NCBI GenBank assembly: GCA_030057915.1
Contig: JASGUC010000004.1
Span: 94,561-146,898 of the forward strand
Direction of reading: 5' to 3'
Length of the DNA stretch: 52,338 nt
Origin: Pseudomonadota bacterium
Lineage (GTDB): Bacteria > Desulfobacterota > Syntrophia > Syntrophales > UBA8958
Part shown: piece after piece, positions 8,886-16,326 of the stretch
Layout: the number at the start of each line of letters is the position of its first letter
How positions within the stretch are numbered: the stretch's first letter is position 1
Position numbers and translations under genes: made by a program
Notes under the pieces: generated by a model
What the model was told of the DNA's origin: nothing
The model's database searches: none
What the model saw: the letters and a program-made list of their open reading frames with translations, nothing else

Positions 8886-10103
8886 ATGAGCTATATCAAT
8901 GAAGCCCTAACCAAGGCGCAAAAGGAAAAAGACAAGAGTTCCGGCAACATTCAGCCGGTTATAACCGCGGCGCCCGCTCCGGTCGGGAAGCGGGGCAGAT
9001 ACGGACCGGCGGTGACGGCGACAGCCGTCGCGGTGGTGGCGCTTGCCGTCGTCGCGATTTTTTACCTCTGGCATCGGGACCTTCCCGGCGGCAAGGCGGG
9101 GGCGCCGACCGGCCCTCGACCGCCGGTCGCCGTGGTAGCGCCGCGGGCGATGGATGGCGCCGCAACGTCTCCCACCGGGTTGCCGCCGGCGGGAGCGGCG
9201 CCGGGGACGGCGACGAGTGGGGGACAACCGGCGGCGTTGCCCCCCGCGCCGGCGGTCACGACGCCCCGGAAGGAGGCGGCGAAAGGAGTCTATCAGGGTC
9301 CGCCGGCCCCCGGCGCCGTCGTCGCCGGCGCGGCGGGGAAGTTGGCGTCGGCGCCGGGGACGGCGATGAAACCGCCGCCGGCTGCCTCCTCCGCGCAACC
9401 CGCGCCTGACCCGGCGTCGCCCCTGGGCATGGCGCCGCGGGCGGCGAAATCGTCTCCCGCCGCTGCGGGGACGGCGGGACTGTCGGCAAAGAGGGAAGAT
9501 AATTCGAAGAAACAGGCGACCTCCGTCGCCGACGCCGGACGGCCTTCGACGCCCGCGGGAAAGGCCGGGCCGGCGGCCGGGGCGACGAAGACGCCGCCGG
9601 TCCAACCTTCCGCATCGCGGCAATCGCCGCTCGGCCACGCCAGGCAGGAGAGGGCGGTCCTCCTGGCCGGCGGGGCGGCTCAGACGCGGGCCGGCAAGGA
9701 CGAGGAGTTGCGGCGCCTGTATCAGGATGCCCTGGCCAGTCAACGGGGACGGGATCCGGACCGGGCGGCCCGCTTGTACAGCCGTCTCCTGGAGAAAGAC
9801 CCGCGGCACGTGGAGGCCTTGAACAACCTGGGAGTCATCTACATGCGGCAGCAGCAAAGCGGCCATGCCCTGCGTCTCTTCGAGCGGGCCATAGCGGTCA
9901 AACCCGACTATGTGGATCCTTACTACAATCTGGCCTGTCTTTATGCCCAGTATCGCGACGTGGCCAATGCCATGAAATATCTCAAGAAGGCGGCGGCGAT
10001 CAATCCGGAGGTCAGGGTATGGGCGGGCGCCGACGAAGATCTGAAAAAGGTCGGCGCCACCCCGGAGTTCAGGGCCTTCCTGGGTGAAGGGAAGGATAAA
10101 TGA
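8886..10103 (+). CDS. GspB-like inner-membrane protein with C-terminal TPR domain
   Basis: This is a 405-residue protein. The first residues M-S-Y-I-N-E-A-L-T-K-A-Q match the conserved start of GspB/ExeB proteins. For this reason the ATG at 8886, with AAAGGTG upstream, was taken rather than the GTG at 8880. A transmembrane helix (about 41-61) is followed by about 200 residues of Ala/Pro/Gly/Thr-rich linker, then two to three TPR repeats (about 270-375, N-N-L-G-V-I-Y and Y-Y-N-L-A-C-L-Y cores). The typical GspB secretin-binding domain is not seen; the TPR array takes its place. A periplasmic adaptor between peptidoglycan or ATPase and secretin is inferred. It overlaps gspD in ATGA. Confidence 0.75.
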   Translation: MSYINEALTKAQKEKDKSSGNIQPVITAAPAPVGKRGRYGPAVTATAVAVVALAVVAIFYLWHRDLPGGKAGAPTGPRPPVAVVAPRAMDGAATSPTGLPPAGAAPGTATSGGQPAALPPAPAVTTPRKEAAKGVYQGPPAPGAVVAGAAGKLASAPGTAMKPPPAASSAQPAPDPASPLGMAPRAAKSSPAAAGTAGLSAKREDNSKKQATSVADAGRPSTPAGKAGPAAGATKTPPVQPSASRQSPLGHARQERAVLLAGGAAQTRAGKDEELRRLYQDALASQRGRDPDRAARLYSRLLEKDPRHVEALNNLGVIYMRQQQSGHALRLFERAIAVKPDYVDPYYNLACLYAQYRDVANAMKYLKKAAAINPEVRVWAGADEDLKKVGATPEFRAFLGEGKDK

Positions 10104-12844
10104 GGCGACGGCGGATATTCGTCAAAAACGCGGCTTATGGGCTGTCCTTGTTGCTGTGCCTGCTGCTCTGCGCGATGCCGGCGACCGCTCCGGGGGCCAG
10201 AATCGCCGGTGAAGAAACCCTTCCGGCCGCAGCACCGGACCGGCAGGGAAAGATCGTTGCCAGCAAGACGACCCGGCAGTATTTCCTGCCAGGCACGAGG
10301 GGCTGGGAGACCGTGCGGGGCGAGGACCGGATAGAATTTGCGTCGGAAGCGCAGGCCATCCAGGCGGGTTTCCGCCGGGCCGTGGACGAGGGGAGAACGG
10401 CCCCGGCGGCTCAGGCCGCCTCCGCTCCGTCGGCTCAGGCGCAGGCGTCTCAGGGCGTCGCCGCCCCGGCTTCTCAGCCCGCCGCTGCTGCCCCGGGCAT
10501 TCGACCCGCCGTCCCTCCGACGGCCCCGTCCTCCGGTGTGACGACGGCCCCCGTTGCCCCTCCGGCGGCCCCCGCTTCGCCTTTCGGGGCGTTGAGACAG
10601 GCATCCCCGCCGCTGCCGCTATCCGAACCCGCCGTGCCGGCGACGAGCCTTCCGGCGTCTCCACGGCCGGCGGCCCCCCCGGTCCCCGCCCCGGAACGGA
10701 CCATTGCCGCCGCCCCGCCGCCCCCCGTCGCCGCGCCGTCGGCTCGGGCGCAGGCGTCTCAGGGCGCCCCCGTGCCGTCGGCTCAGGCGCAGGCGTCTCA
10801 GCCCGTCGGCGCCCCGGCTTCTCAGCCCGCCGCTGCTGCCCCGGGCATTCGCCCCGCCGCCCCGGCGTCTCAGGGCGCCCCCGTCCCGGGCATTCGCCCC
10901 GCCGCCCCGCCGGCGGCCCCGTCCTCCGGTGTGACGACGGCCCCCGCCGCCCCTCCGGCGGCCCCCGTAGATGCCGCCGCCCCGCCCGCCGGGAAGGATA
11001 CCCGTTATGTGACCATTGATTTCGATAACGTGGATATCACGGTATTCGTCAAGTTTGTCAGCGAGTTGACGGGCAAGAACTTCGTCATCGACGAAAAGGT
11101 CAAGGGAAAGGTGACGGTCGTCTCCCCGAAGAAGATCCCGGTGGACGAGGTTTTCAAGGTCTTCCAGTCGGTCCTGGAGATTCACGGTTTTGCCACCGTG
11201 CCGGCGGGAGATGTGATCAAGATCGTCCCGGCCATGGAAGTCCGAGGCAAGGGGGTGGAAACGAGGATCGACGAAGAGGTTCAGAGACCCGAGGACCGGA
11301 TCGTGACCCAGATCATCTCCCTGGAATACGCCAACGCCGACGAGATGAAAAAGATCATCGAGCCCCTGGTCTCGAAGACCAGCATCGTCCTGGCCTATGC
11401 CCCCACGGGGATGCTCATCGTCACCGATGTCCTGTCCAACATCAAGCGCCTCCAAGAGATCGTCGCCGCCCTCGACGTGGAGGGGGTGGGGGAGCAGATC
11501 TCCTATATCCCCCTGAAATTCGCCACCGCCGCGGAGGTGGTGAAATCGCTCTCGGCCATGTTCCAGCAGCAGAAGGGGATCGCCCCCATCCGCATCGTGG
11601 CGGAGGAACGGACGAACGCCGTCCTCCTGCTGGCGAGCGAGGCGGACACGACGCGGATCAAGAACCTGATCGCCATGATGGACAAGGGGGTCACCAGGGG
11701 CGAGTCGCTGCTCCACATCTACCGGCTGCAGAACGCCACCGCCGAGGACCTCGCCAAGGTCCTCATGAACCTCCCCAAGGACGCCAAGGGCGGCCAGGCT
11801 GCCGGCAAGGCCGTCCTGTCCAAGGACGTCCAGATCGTGGCGGACAAGGCGACCAACACCCTGATCATCACGGCGGAGCGGGGGGATTACACCATCATCG
11901 AGTCGATCGTCAAACAGTTGGATATGCCCCGGCCCATGGTCTATATCGAGGCCCTCATCATGGAGGTTTCCGAGGGTAAGGACTTCAAGCTGGGGGTGGA
12001 ATGGCACGCCGTGAAGGACTTCGGGGCCGGGCCGGTGGCCGGTCTCGGCGCCGGCGGCAAGGACGCCAACACCATCGGGGTGGCCAGCTTCAGCGGCGGC
12101 GGCAAGTCGGCATTCCCGGCGTTGGACGCCGCGACCAACATGGCGACCTTCCCCGCCAGCAGCTTCTCCGTCGGCGTCCTTGGCGCCGGGATCAATATCG
12201 GCGGGATCATCTTTCCCAATATCGGGGCGGTCTTTCAGGCCTACCGCGGTGATTCCGACGTCTCCGTCCTGGCGACGCCCCAGCTCCTCACCCTGGACAA
12301 CGAGGATGCGGAGATCAACGTCGGCAAGAACGTCCCCTACATCACCCGCCAGGACACCTCCTCCACGGGGACCCAGATCAACTACAGTAACTACGAATAC
12401 AAGGACGTGGGGATCATCCTCAAGGTAAACCCCCACATCAACGAGGACAACTTCATCCGCCTCAAGATCGACCAGCAGGTGACCCGCATCGATACGGCGT
12501 CCTCGGCCGATTTCCGCCCCACGACCTACAAGCGGGCCGCCAAGACCGCCGTGGTGGTGAAGGACGGCGAGACCATCGTCATCGGGGGGTTGATCAACGA
12601 CGAGACGGAGGTCCGGGAGGACAAGATCCCCATCCTGGGGAACATCCCCCTGCTTGGCTGGCTCTTCAAGTATCGTTACCAGGCCAAGGGCAAATCCAAT
12701 CTCTTTATCTTCATCACCCCGCGCATAGTCCGGAACCAGGCCGACGCGGCGGCGATATATAAGAAGAAATCCAGTGAGATCGGGCAGATAGAGGAGGGGG
12801 TCATCCGCATGTACGACCCGAGGAAGGACAAGAAGGAGAAATAG
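10100..12844 (+). CDS. gspD: Type II secretion outer-membrane secretin GspD
   Basis: This is a 914-residue secretin, longer than the usual 650-750. A signal peptide (about 1-33) is followed by a short domain at about 50-94 (F-L-P-G-T ... R-I-E-F-A-S-E-A-Q-A-I-Q-A-G-F) that looks like a cysteine-free relative of the Ada/sunset metal-binding fold. About 200 residues of Ala/Pro/Ser repeats come next. The N0 domain (about 302-385) and N1-N3 domains (about 395-640) follow. The secretin core runs to the end, with V-P-Y-I-T-R, Y-K-D-V-G-I-I-L-K-V-N-P, V-I-G-G-L-I-N-D and I-P-I-L-G-N-I-P-L-L-G-W-L-F-K. It forms the outer-membrane exit channel for folded proteins. No pilotin was identified. Confidence 0.95.
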   Translation: MRRRRIFVKNAAYGLSLLLCLLLCAMPATAPGARIAGEETLPAAAPDRQGKIVASKTTRQYFLPGTRGWETVRGEDRIEFASEAQAIQAGFRRAVDEGRTAPAAQAASAPSAQAQASQGVAAPASQPAAAAPGIRPAVPPTAPSSGVTTAPVAPPAAPASPFGALRQASPPLPLSEPAVPATSLPASPRPAAPPVPAPERTIAAAPPPPVAAPSARAQASQGAPVPSAQAQASQPVGAPASQPAAAAPGIRPAAPASQGAPVPGIRPAAPPAAPSSGVTTAPAAPPAAPVDAAAPPAGKDTRYVTIDFDNVDITVFVKFVSELTGKNFVIDEKVKGKVTVVSPKKIPVDEVFKVFQSVLEIHGFATVPAGDVIKIVPAMEVRGKGVETRIDEEVQRPEDRIVTQIISLEYANADEMKKIIEPLVSKTSIVLAYAPTGMLIVTDVLSNIKRLQEIVAALDVEGVGEQISYIPLKFATAAEVVKSLSAMFQQQKGIAPIRIVAEERTNAVLLLASEADTTRIKNLIAMMDKGVTRGESLLHIYRLQNATAEDLAKVLMNLPKDAKGGQAAGKAVLSKDVQIVADKATNTLIITAERGDYTIIESIVKQLDMPRPMVYIEALIMEVSEGKDFKLGVEWHAVKDFGAGPVAGLGAGGKDANTIGVASFSGGGKSAFPALDAATNMATFPASSFSVGVLGAGINIGGIIFPNIGAVFQAYRGDSDVSVLATPQLLTLDNEDAEINVGKNVPYITRQDTSSTGTQINYSNYEYKDVGIILKVNPHINEDNFIRLKIDQQVTRIDTASSADFRPTTYKRAAKTAVVVKDGETIVIGGLINDETEVREDKIPILGNIPLLGWLFKYRYQAKGKSNLFIFITPRIVRNQADAAAIYKKKSSEIGQIEEGVIRMYDPRKDKKEK
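10427..10971 (+). repeat. Intragenic duplicated Ala/Pro/Ser-rich segments in gspD
   Basis: The block starting at residue 110 (P-S-A-Q-A-Q-A-S-Q ... P-G-I-R-P-A ... S-S-G-V-T-T-A-P) recurs from residue 226 with nearly the same bases and an internal extra P-G-I-R-P-A unit. A third partial copy (P-S-A-R-A-Q-A-S-Q) begins at residue 213. All copies keep frame. They form the flexible linker before the N0 domain. Confidence 0.85.
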
Positions 12845-12854
12845 CAGGCGCGCA

Positions 12855-14603
12855 ATGACATCTTCGACGGCAGTTGGCCCGATGACCCTGGAAGATCGCC
12901 TGATCCTGGCCGGAGTATCTCCGGAGGCCCTGGCGGAGCTGAGGTCCCTGACCCGGAACGGCGGGGAGAGCCTGGTGGACCTTTTGATCCAGAAACGGCT
13001 CCTGAGCGAACCGGAGGTCCTCCGGACGATGAGCGATCATTTTTCTCTTCCCTTCTGGAACTCGCTGCCCATCGACCACATCGACACGGACTTTACGGAG
13101 CGGCTGCCCATCCAGTACCTGAAGAAGAACCGCCTGGTTCCCCTGGAAACCCCGGAAGGGCTGGTCATTGCCGTCAACGACCCCTTTTCCTTCCAGACCC
13201 TGGACGATCTCCGTCGCCTGCTGGCCCCCGACGACGGCGACGTCCGGGTGGTTCTGTCCACTCAGGAGGCCATCGCCGGGGCCATCAACCTGGCCTACGA
13301 CCTGAGCCGGAGCACCGCCAAGGAGTTCTTCGAGGAGATGAATGACGAGTCCACGGACAGCATCATCTCGGAAATCGAGGAGACGGGGGATCTCCTCGAC
13401 GAGACCAGCGACGCCCCCATCATCAAGCTGGTGAATCTCCTTCTCTCCGGGGCCATCAAGGACCGGGCGAGCGACATCCATATCGAACCCTATCAGAGTT
13501 CCCTGAAGGTCCGCTACCGGATCGACGGCATCCTCTACGATGTTCTGAGCCTGCCCCGGAAGATCCAGTCCTCCCTGACCTCCCGGGTGAAGATCATGGC
13601 CAGGCTCAATATCGCGGAGAAGCGGCTACCCCAGGACGGGCGGATCGAGATCAAGATCGCCGACCGCAGCGTGGACATCCGGGTTTCCGTCCTGCCCACG
13701 GCCTTTGGCGAGCGCGTGGTCCTGAGGATCCTCGACAAATCGGCGGCGATCCTCCAGCTTTCCGATCTCGGCATGGATCGGGCGTCCATCGGCCTTTTCG
13801 ACAACCTCATCAAGTCGCCATACGGCATCATCCTGGTGACGGGTCCGACGGGAAGCGGCAAGACCACCACTTTGTACGCCGCCCTGACGACGATCAACCA
13901 GCCGGGGATCAATATCATCACCATCGAGGACCCCATCGAATATCAGATCGAAGGGATCGGCCAGATCCAGGTCAACCCGAAAATCGACCTCACCTTCGCC
14001 CAGGGGCTCCGCTCCATCGTCCGCCAGGACCCCGACGTCATCCTCGTGGGGGAGATCCGGGACCAGGAGACGGCGGAGATCGCCATCCAGTCCTCCCTTA
14101 CCGGCCATCTCGTCTTTTCCACCCTCCACACCAACGACGCCGCCAGCGCCGTGACCCGGATCATCGACATGGGCATCGAACCCTTTCTCGTCACCTCGTC
14201 GGTCATCGCCATCATCGCCCAGCGCCTCGTCCGGGTCCTCTGCCCGAAATGCAAGGCTCCTTTTCTCCCCGATGCGGAATCGCTCTACAATCTCGGCATC
14301 GACCCGTCGGAGGCAAAAAACGGCGCGATCTTTCAGAAAACGGGGTGTCCGGCCTGCATGCATACCGGTTACCGGGGCCGGACGGCCATTTTCGAAATCA
14401 TGATCATGGATGAACCGCTGAAGCGGCTCGTCCTCAAGACATCGGATTCCAATCAGATCGGCGATCTGGCGGCGGCCCGGGGGATGGTCAGCCTTGTCCG
14501 GGACGGGGCGAGGAAGGTGCTGGAGGGGGTGACCACCATCGAGGAGGTTTTCCGGGTGACGAGAATCTTGAAGCGGGAGGCGGATGCGGATATCGATGGT
14601 TGA
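12855..14603 (+). CDS. gspE: Type II secretion ATPase GspE
   Basis: This is a 582-residue hexameric ATPase that powers pseudopilus assembly from the cytoplasmic face. The N-terminal GspE-N domain (about 60-160) precedes the catalytic domain with Walker A GPTGSGKT (330-337), the Asp box (I-T-I-E-D-P-I-E-Y), Walker B (D-V-I-L-V-G-E-I-R-D) and the His box (H-L-V-F-S-T-L-H-T-N-D). A zinc-binding tetracysteine motif is formed by C463/C466 and C498/C501. The ATG at 12855 has no clear ribosome-binding site; translation may depend on coupling to gspD, which ends 10 bp upstream. The last 20 bp overlap the cohesin gene. Confidence 0.95.
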   Translation: MTSSTAVGPMTLEDRLILAGVSPEALAELRSLTRNGGESLVDLLIQKRLLSEPEVLRTMSDHFSLPFWNSLPIDHIDTDFTERLPIQYLKKNRLVPLETPEGLVIAVNDPFSFQTLDDLRRLLAPDDGDVRVVLSTQEAIAGAINLAYDLSRSTAKEFFEEMNDESTDSIISEIEETGDLLDETSDAPIIKLVNLLLSGAIKDRASDIHIEPYQSSLKVRYRIDGILYDVLSLPRKIQSSLTSRVKIMARLNIAEKRLPQDGRIEIKIADRSVDIRVSVLPTAFGERVVLRILDKSAAILQLSDLGMDRASIGLFDNLIKSPYGIILVTGPTGSGKTTTLYAALTTINQPGINIITIEDPIEYQIEGIGQIQVNPKIDLTFAQGLRSIVRQDPDVILVGEIRDQETAEIAIQSSLTGHLVFSTLHTNDAASAVTRIIDMGIEPFLVTSSVIAIIAQRLVRVLCPKCKAPFLPDAESLYNLGIDPSEAKNGAIFQKTGCPACMHTGYRGRTAIFEIMIMDEPLKRLVLKTSDSNQIGDLAAARGMVSLVRDGARKVLEGVTTIEEVFRVTRILKREADADIDG

Positions 14604-15075
14604 GACGGGGTGGCGATTGCCTTTGGCAATGGCGGCGGCGATCCTCGCATTCTTTCTGGGAAGCGCCGCGGCTGAAGCGACGGAGGTCTATATCCCGGAT
14701 GCGAAGGTCAAGAACGGACAAAAATTCGTCGTTCCCGTCATGATCGACGCCGTGGACAGGCTGGCCGGCGTGAAACTGGTCATTGTCTTCGATGCCCGGG
14801 CGCTGCAGTATCTGGAGGGAGAAAAGACGAAGCAGACCGTATCCATGATGCACATCGTCAACGATAAGAACCCCGGACGGCTCGTCATCGTCATGGCCGG
14901 CGCCAGGGGAATCACGGGGAAGGAAATGGCGCTGATCAAGCTGACCTTTCAAGTCAGGAAGGATGCCCGGGAGGCCCAGACCCGGCTGGAGTTAAAAGAG
15001 GCTCAATTGATGACCGAGCAATTGACCGAGGTGAAGGCGACGGCAAAAGGAGGGAACATCACGATTGTCCCCTGA
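14584..15075 (+). CDS. Secreted single-cohesin-domain protein
   Basis: This is a 163-residue protein: a signal peptide (hydrophobic core about 12-30, ending S-A-A-A) and a single domain that reads as a type I-like cohesin. Its features are V-Y-I-P-D-A-K-V-K-N-G-Q, V-P-V-M-I-D-A-V-D-R-L-A-G-V-K-L, I-V-F-D-A-R-A-L-Q-Y-L, N-P-G-R-L and L-I-K-L-T-F-Q-V. Cohesins bind dockerin modules with high affinity. GGGAGG upstream of the ATG lies in gspE, and the two genes overlap by 20 bp, so it is very likely the last gene of the T2SS operon. No membrane anchor, lipobox or S-layer domain is visible, so how it is kept at the cell is unknown. The dockerin protein at 16327-22788 is the obvious candidate partner (inference). 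Confidence 0.78.
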   Translation: MRISMVETGWRLPLAMAAAILAFFLGSAAAEATEVYIPDAKVKNGQKFVVPVMIDAVDRLAGVKLVIVFDARALQYLEGEKTKQTVSMMHIVNDKNPGRLVIVMAGARGITGKEMALIKLTFQVRKDAREAQTRLELKEAQLMTEQLTEVKATAKGGNITIVP

Positions 15076-15110
15076 CCGGGGGCGACGCCGCGGGTAAAGG
15101 AGGCAAGGCC

Positions 15111-15824
15111 ATGTCGATTCCTGAATCCCTGATCAAGAAGGTCCCGCTTTTCAAAAATCTGCAGCCGGATGGCTGCCGCAGGGTGGCGGCGGTGCTCCGG
15201 TCCCAAGTCCTGAAAAAAGGGGAGGCGCTGTTTCGGCGGGGCGATGAAGGCGCCGCCCTGTTTCTCATCGAGTTCGGCCGGGTCAAGGTGACGCGCCAAT
15301 CGGCCCTCGGAGACGAGGTGATCCTGGCCATTCTATCCCGGGGCGATTTCCTCGGCGAGATGGCCCTGCTGGACGGCAAGCCCCGCTCCGCGGACGTGAT
15401 CGCCCTCGAAACAACCCGGGTCCATATCCTGTGCCGCCGCGATTTCATTGCCTTCGTGATGAAAAACGAATCGGCGGTAAAGACGGTCCTGGCCGCTCTT
15501 TCCGAACGGCTGCGCAAGGCTAACGACTTCCTCGAGGATTCGCTGTTTCTCGATGTGTCCGCCCGGTTGGCGAAAAAACTCGTGGAACTGGCGGAACAGC
15601 AGCAGCGGCAGCAACAACAGAATCGAGGCGCGGCGGCGGAGCAGCCGGTGGAGCTTTGCCTGACCCAGAGGGAACTGGCGGCCACCATCGGGGCCAAGCG
15701 GGAAAGCGTCAACAAGGCGATCAAGGGATGGCGGGAAGAGGGATATCTGCAGACCACACCCAGTAAAATCATCATCAAGGATCTGGAGGCCCTGAGCAAA
15801 AAGGTCATGATTCTCGGGATTTGA
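15111..15824 (+). CDS. CRP/FNR-family transcription regulator
   Basis: This is a 237-residue regulator with an N-terminal cyclic-nucleotide-type beta-roll (about 10-125; G-D-F-L-G-E-M-A-L-L-D-G-K-P-R-S-A). The Glu, Arg and Ser that hold the cyclic phosphate in CRP are kept. Alignment by eye puts Ala-Asn where E. coli CRP has the adenine-contacting T127-S128, so the ligand may differ. The C-terminal winged helix (about 180-232) has the recognition helix K-R-E-S-V-N-K, retaining the Arg-Glu pair that reads TGTGA in CRP. A Gln-rich insertion (about 163-180) lies between the dimer helix and the HTH. AAGGAGG precedes the ATG. It sits between the cohesin gene and a perfect CRP site. Confidence 0.9.
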   Translation: MSIPESLIKKVPLFKNLQPDGCRRVAAVLRSQVLKKGEALFRRGDEGAALFLIEFGRVKVTRQSALGDEVILAILSRGDFLGEMALLDGKPRSADVIALETTRVHILCRRDFIAFVMKNESAVKTVLAALSERLRKANDFLEDSLFLDVSARLAKKLVELAEQQQRQQQQNRGAAAEQPVELCLTQRELAATIGAKRESVNKAIKGWREEGYLQTTPSKIIIKDLEALSKKVMILGI

Positions 15825-15851
15825 GTGTCTAGGAGAAAATCGCCATCGCGC

Positions 15852-15867
15852 TGTGAATTAGGTCACA
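15852..15867. promoter_or_regulatory. Perfect CRP-type operator TGTGA-N6-TCACA
   Basis: The sequence TGTGAATTAGGTCACA has fully symmetric half-sites. Its centre (15859.5) is about 61.5 bp upstream of the start predicted from the promoter at 15886-15914, the classical class I activator position. It lies 28 bp after the CRP-family gene stop. The neighbouring regulator is the likely binder (inference). Confidence 0.75.
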
Positions 15868-15885
15868 TCATTGCTAAAAAAATCC

Positions 15886-15914
15886 TTGCATTCCTGTCAG
15901 TCTTGCTTTATGCA
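15886..15914 (+). promoter_or_regulatory. Sigma70-like promoter for the dockerin protein gene
   Basis: TTGCAT, 17 bp, TATGCA. The predicted start is near 15921. The moderate boxes fit an activator-dependent promoter. Transcription from here would give a leader of about 400 nt before the ATG at 16327, including a repeat element. Confidence 0.5.
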
Positions 15915-15921
15915 TTGCCAT

Positions 15922-16146
15922 AAGATTGTCAGCCCGCGCCGGAGGGAGGGGGAACAGAGTCGGCGGGGTTGAGTCTTACACCACGACATTTCACCCGAAA
16001 TGCCAATTCGCTTCCTTGAGACATTTATCCGAAACAAGTCGTGACAGGTGGACGTCTTCATCTGACGCGTATCCGCCCCGACAGGGCGAAGGGGAGCGCC
16101 CCCTCCGCCGGTAGGGGAGGGAGGATGTGGAATTGTTTATAGCTTT
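15922..16146 (+). other. Non-coding leader upstream of the dockerin gene
   Basis: No gene is supported here. A 62-codon frame (15926-16114) lacks a ribosome-binding site and protein-like composition. The stretch has an A/C-rich part and a GC-rich part (16075-16125) with short C- and G-run complementarity that could fold. No known riboswitch class was recognised. Confidence 0.4.
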
Positions 16147-16279
16147 GAGACCTTTGAAAAACGACCTGTCTCGTCAGGCCGGCGCCGCTCCGGCATCCAG
16201 AGGATGCCTGAAGACACTGGATTCCCGCTTTCCCGGGAATGACGGAAGGAGGTTTGCGAAGCGATTATTCAAAGGTCTC
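16147..16279 (-). repeat. Dispersed TIR-bearing repeat, copy 2 (133 bp)
   Basis: The ends are GAGACCTTTGAAAAAC and, inverted, GAGACCTTTGAATAATC. On the minus strand the interior reads CCGTCATTCCCGGGAAAGC..., in line with the other copies. It lies in the predicted 5' leader of the dockerin gene, 47 bp before the ATG, where the mRNA could fold it into a long hairpin. Confidence 0.88.
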
Positions 16280-16326
16280 GCCTTGCCAACCCAAGCTGCA
16301 CAAAAACTTATCGGGGGGGTGCTGCC

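Noticed and set aside
9154..10934. CRISPR-like or tandem-repeat array in the GspB/GspD linkers
   Set aside because: The repeats are in frame, encode Ala/Pro/Ser linkers and lack regular spacers, so they are coding low-complexity repeats.
15926..16114. 62-codon frame in the dockerin leader
   Set aside because: It has no ribosome-binding site and an improbable composition, and the region is better explained as an untranslated leader downstream of the predicted start.
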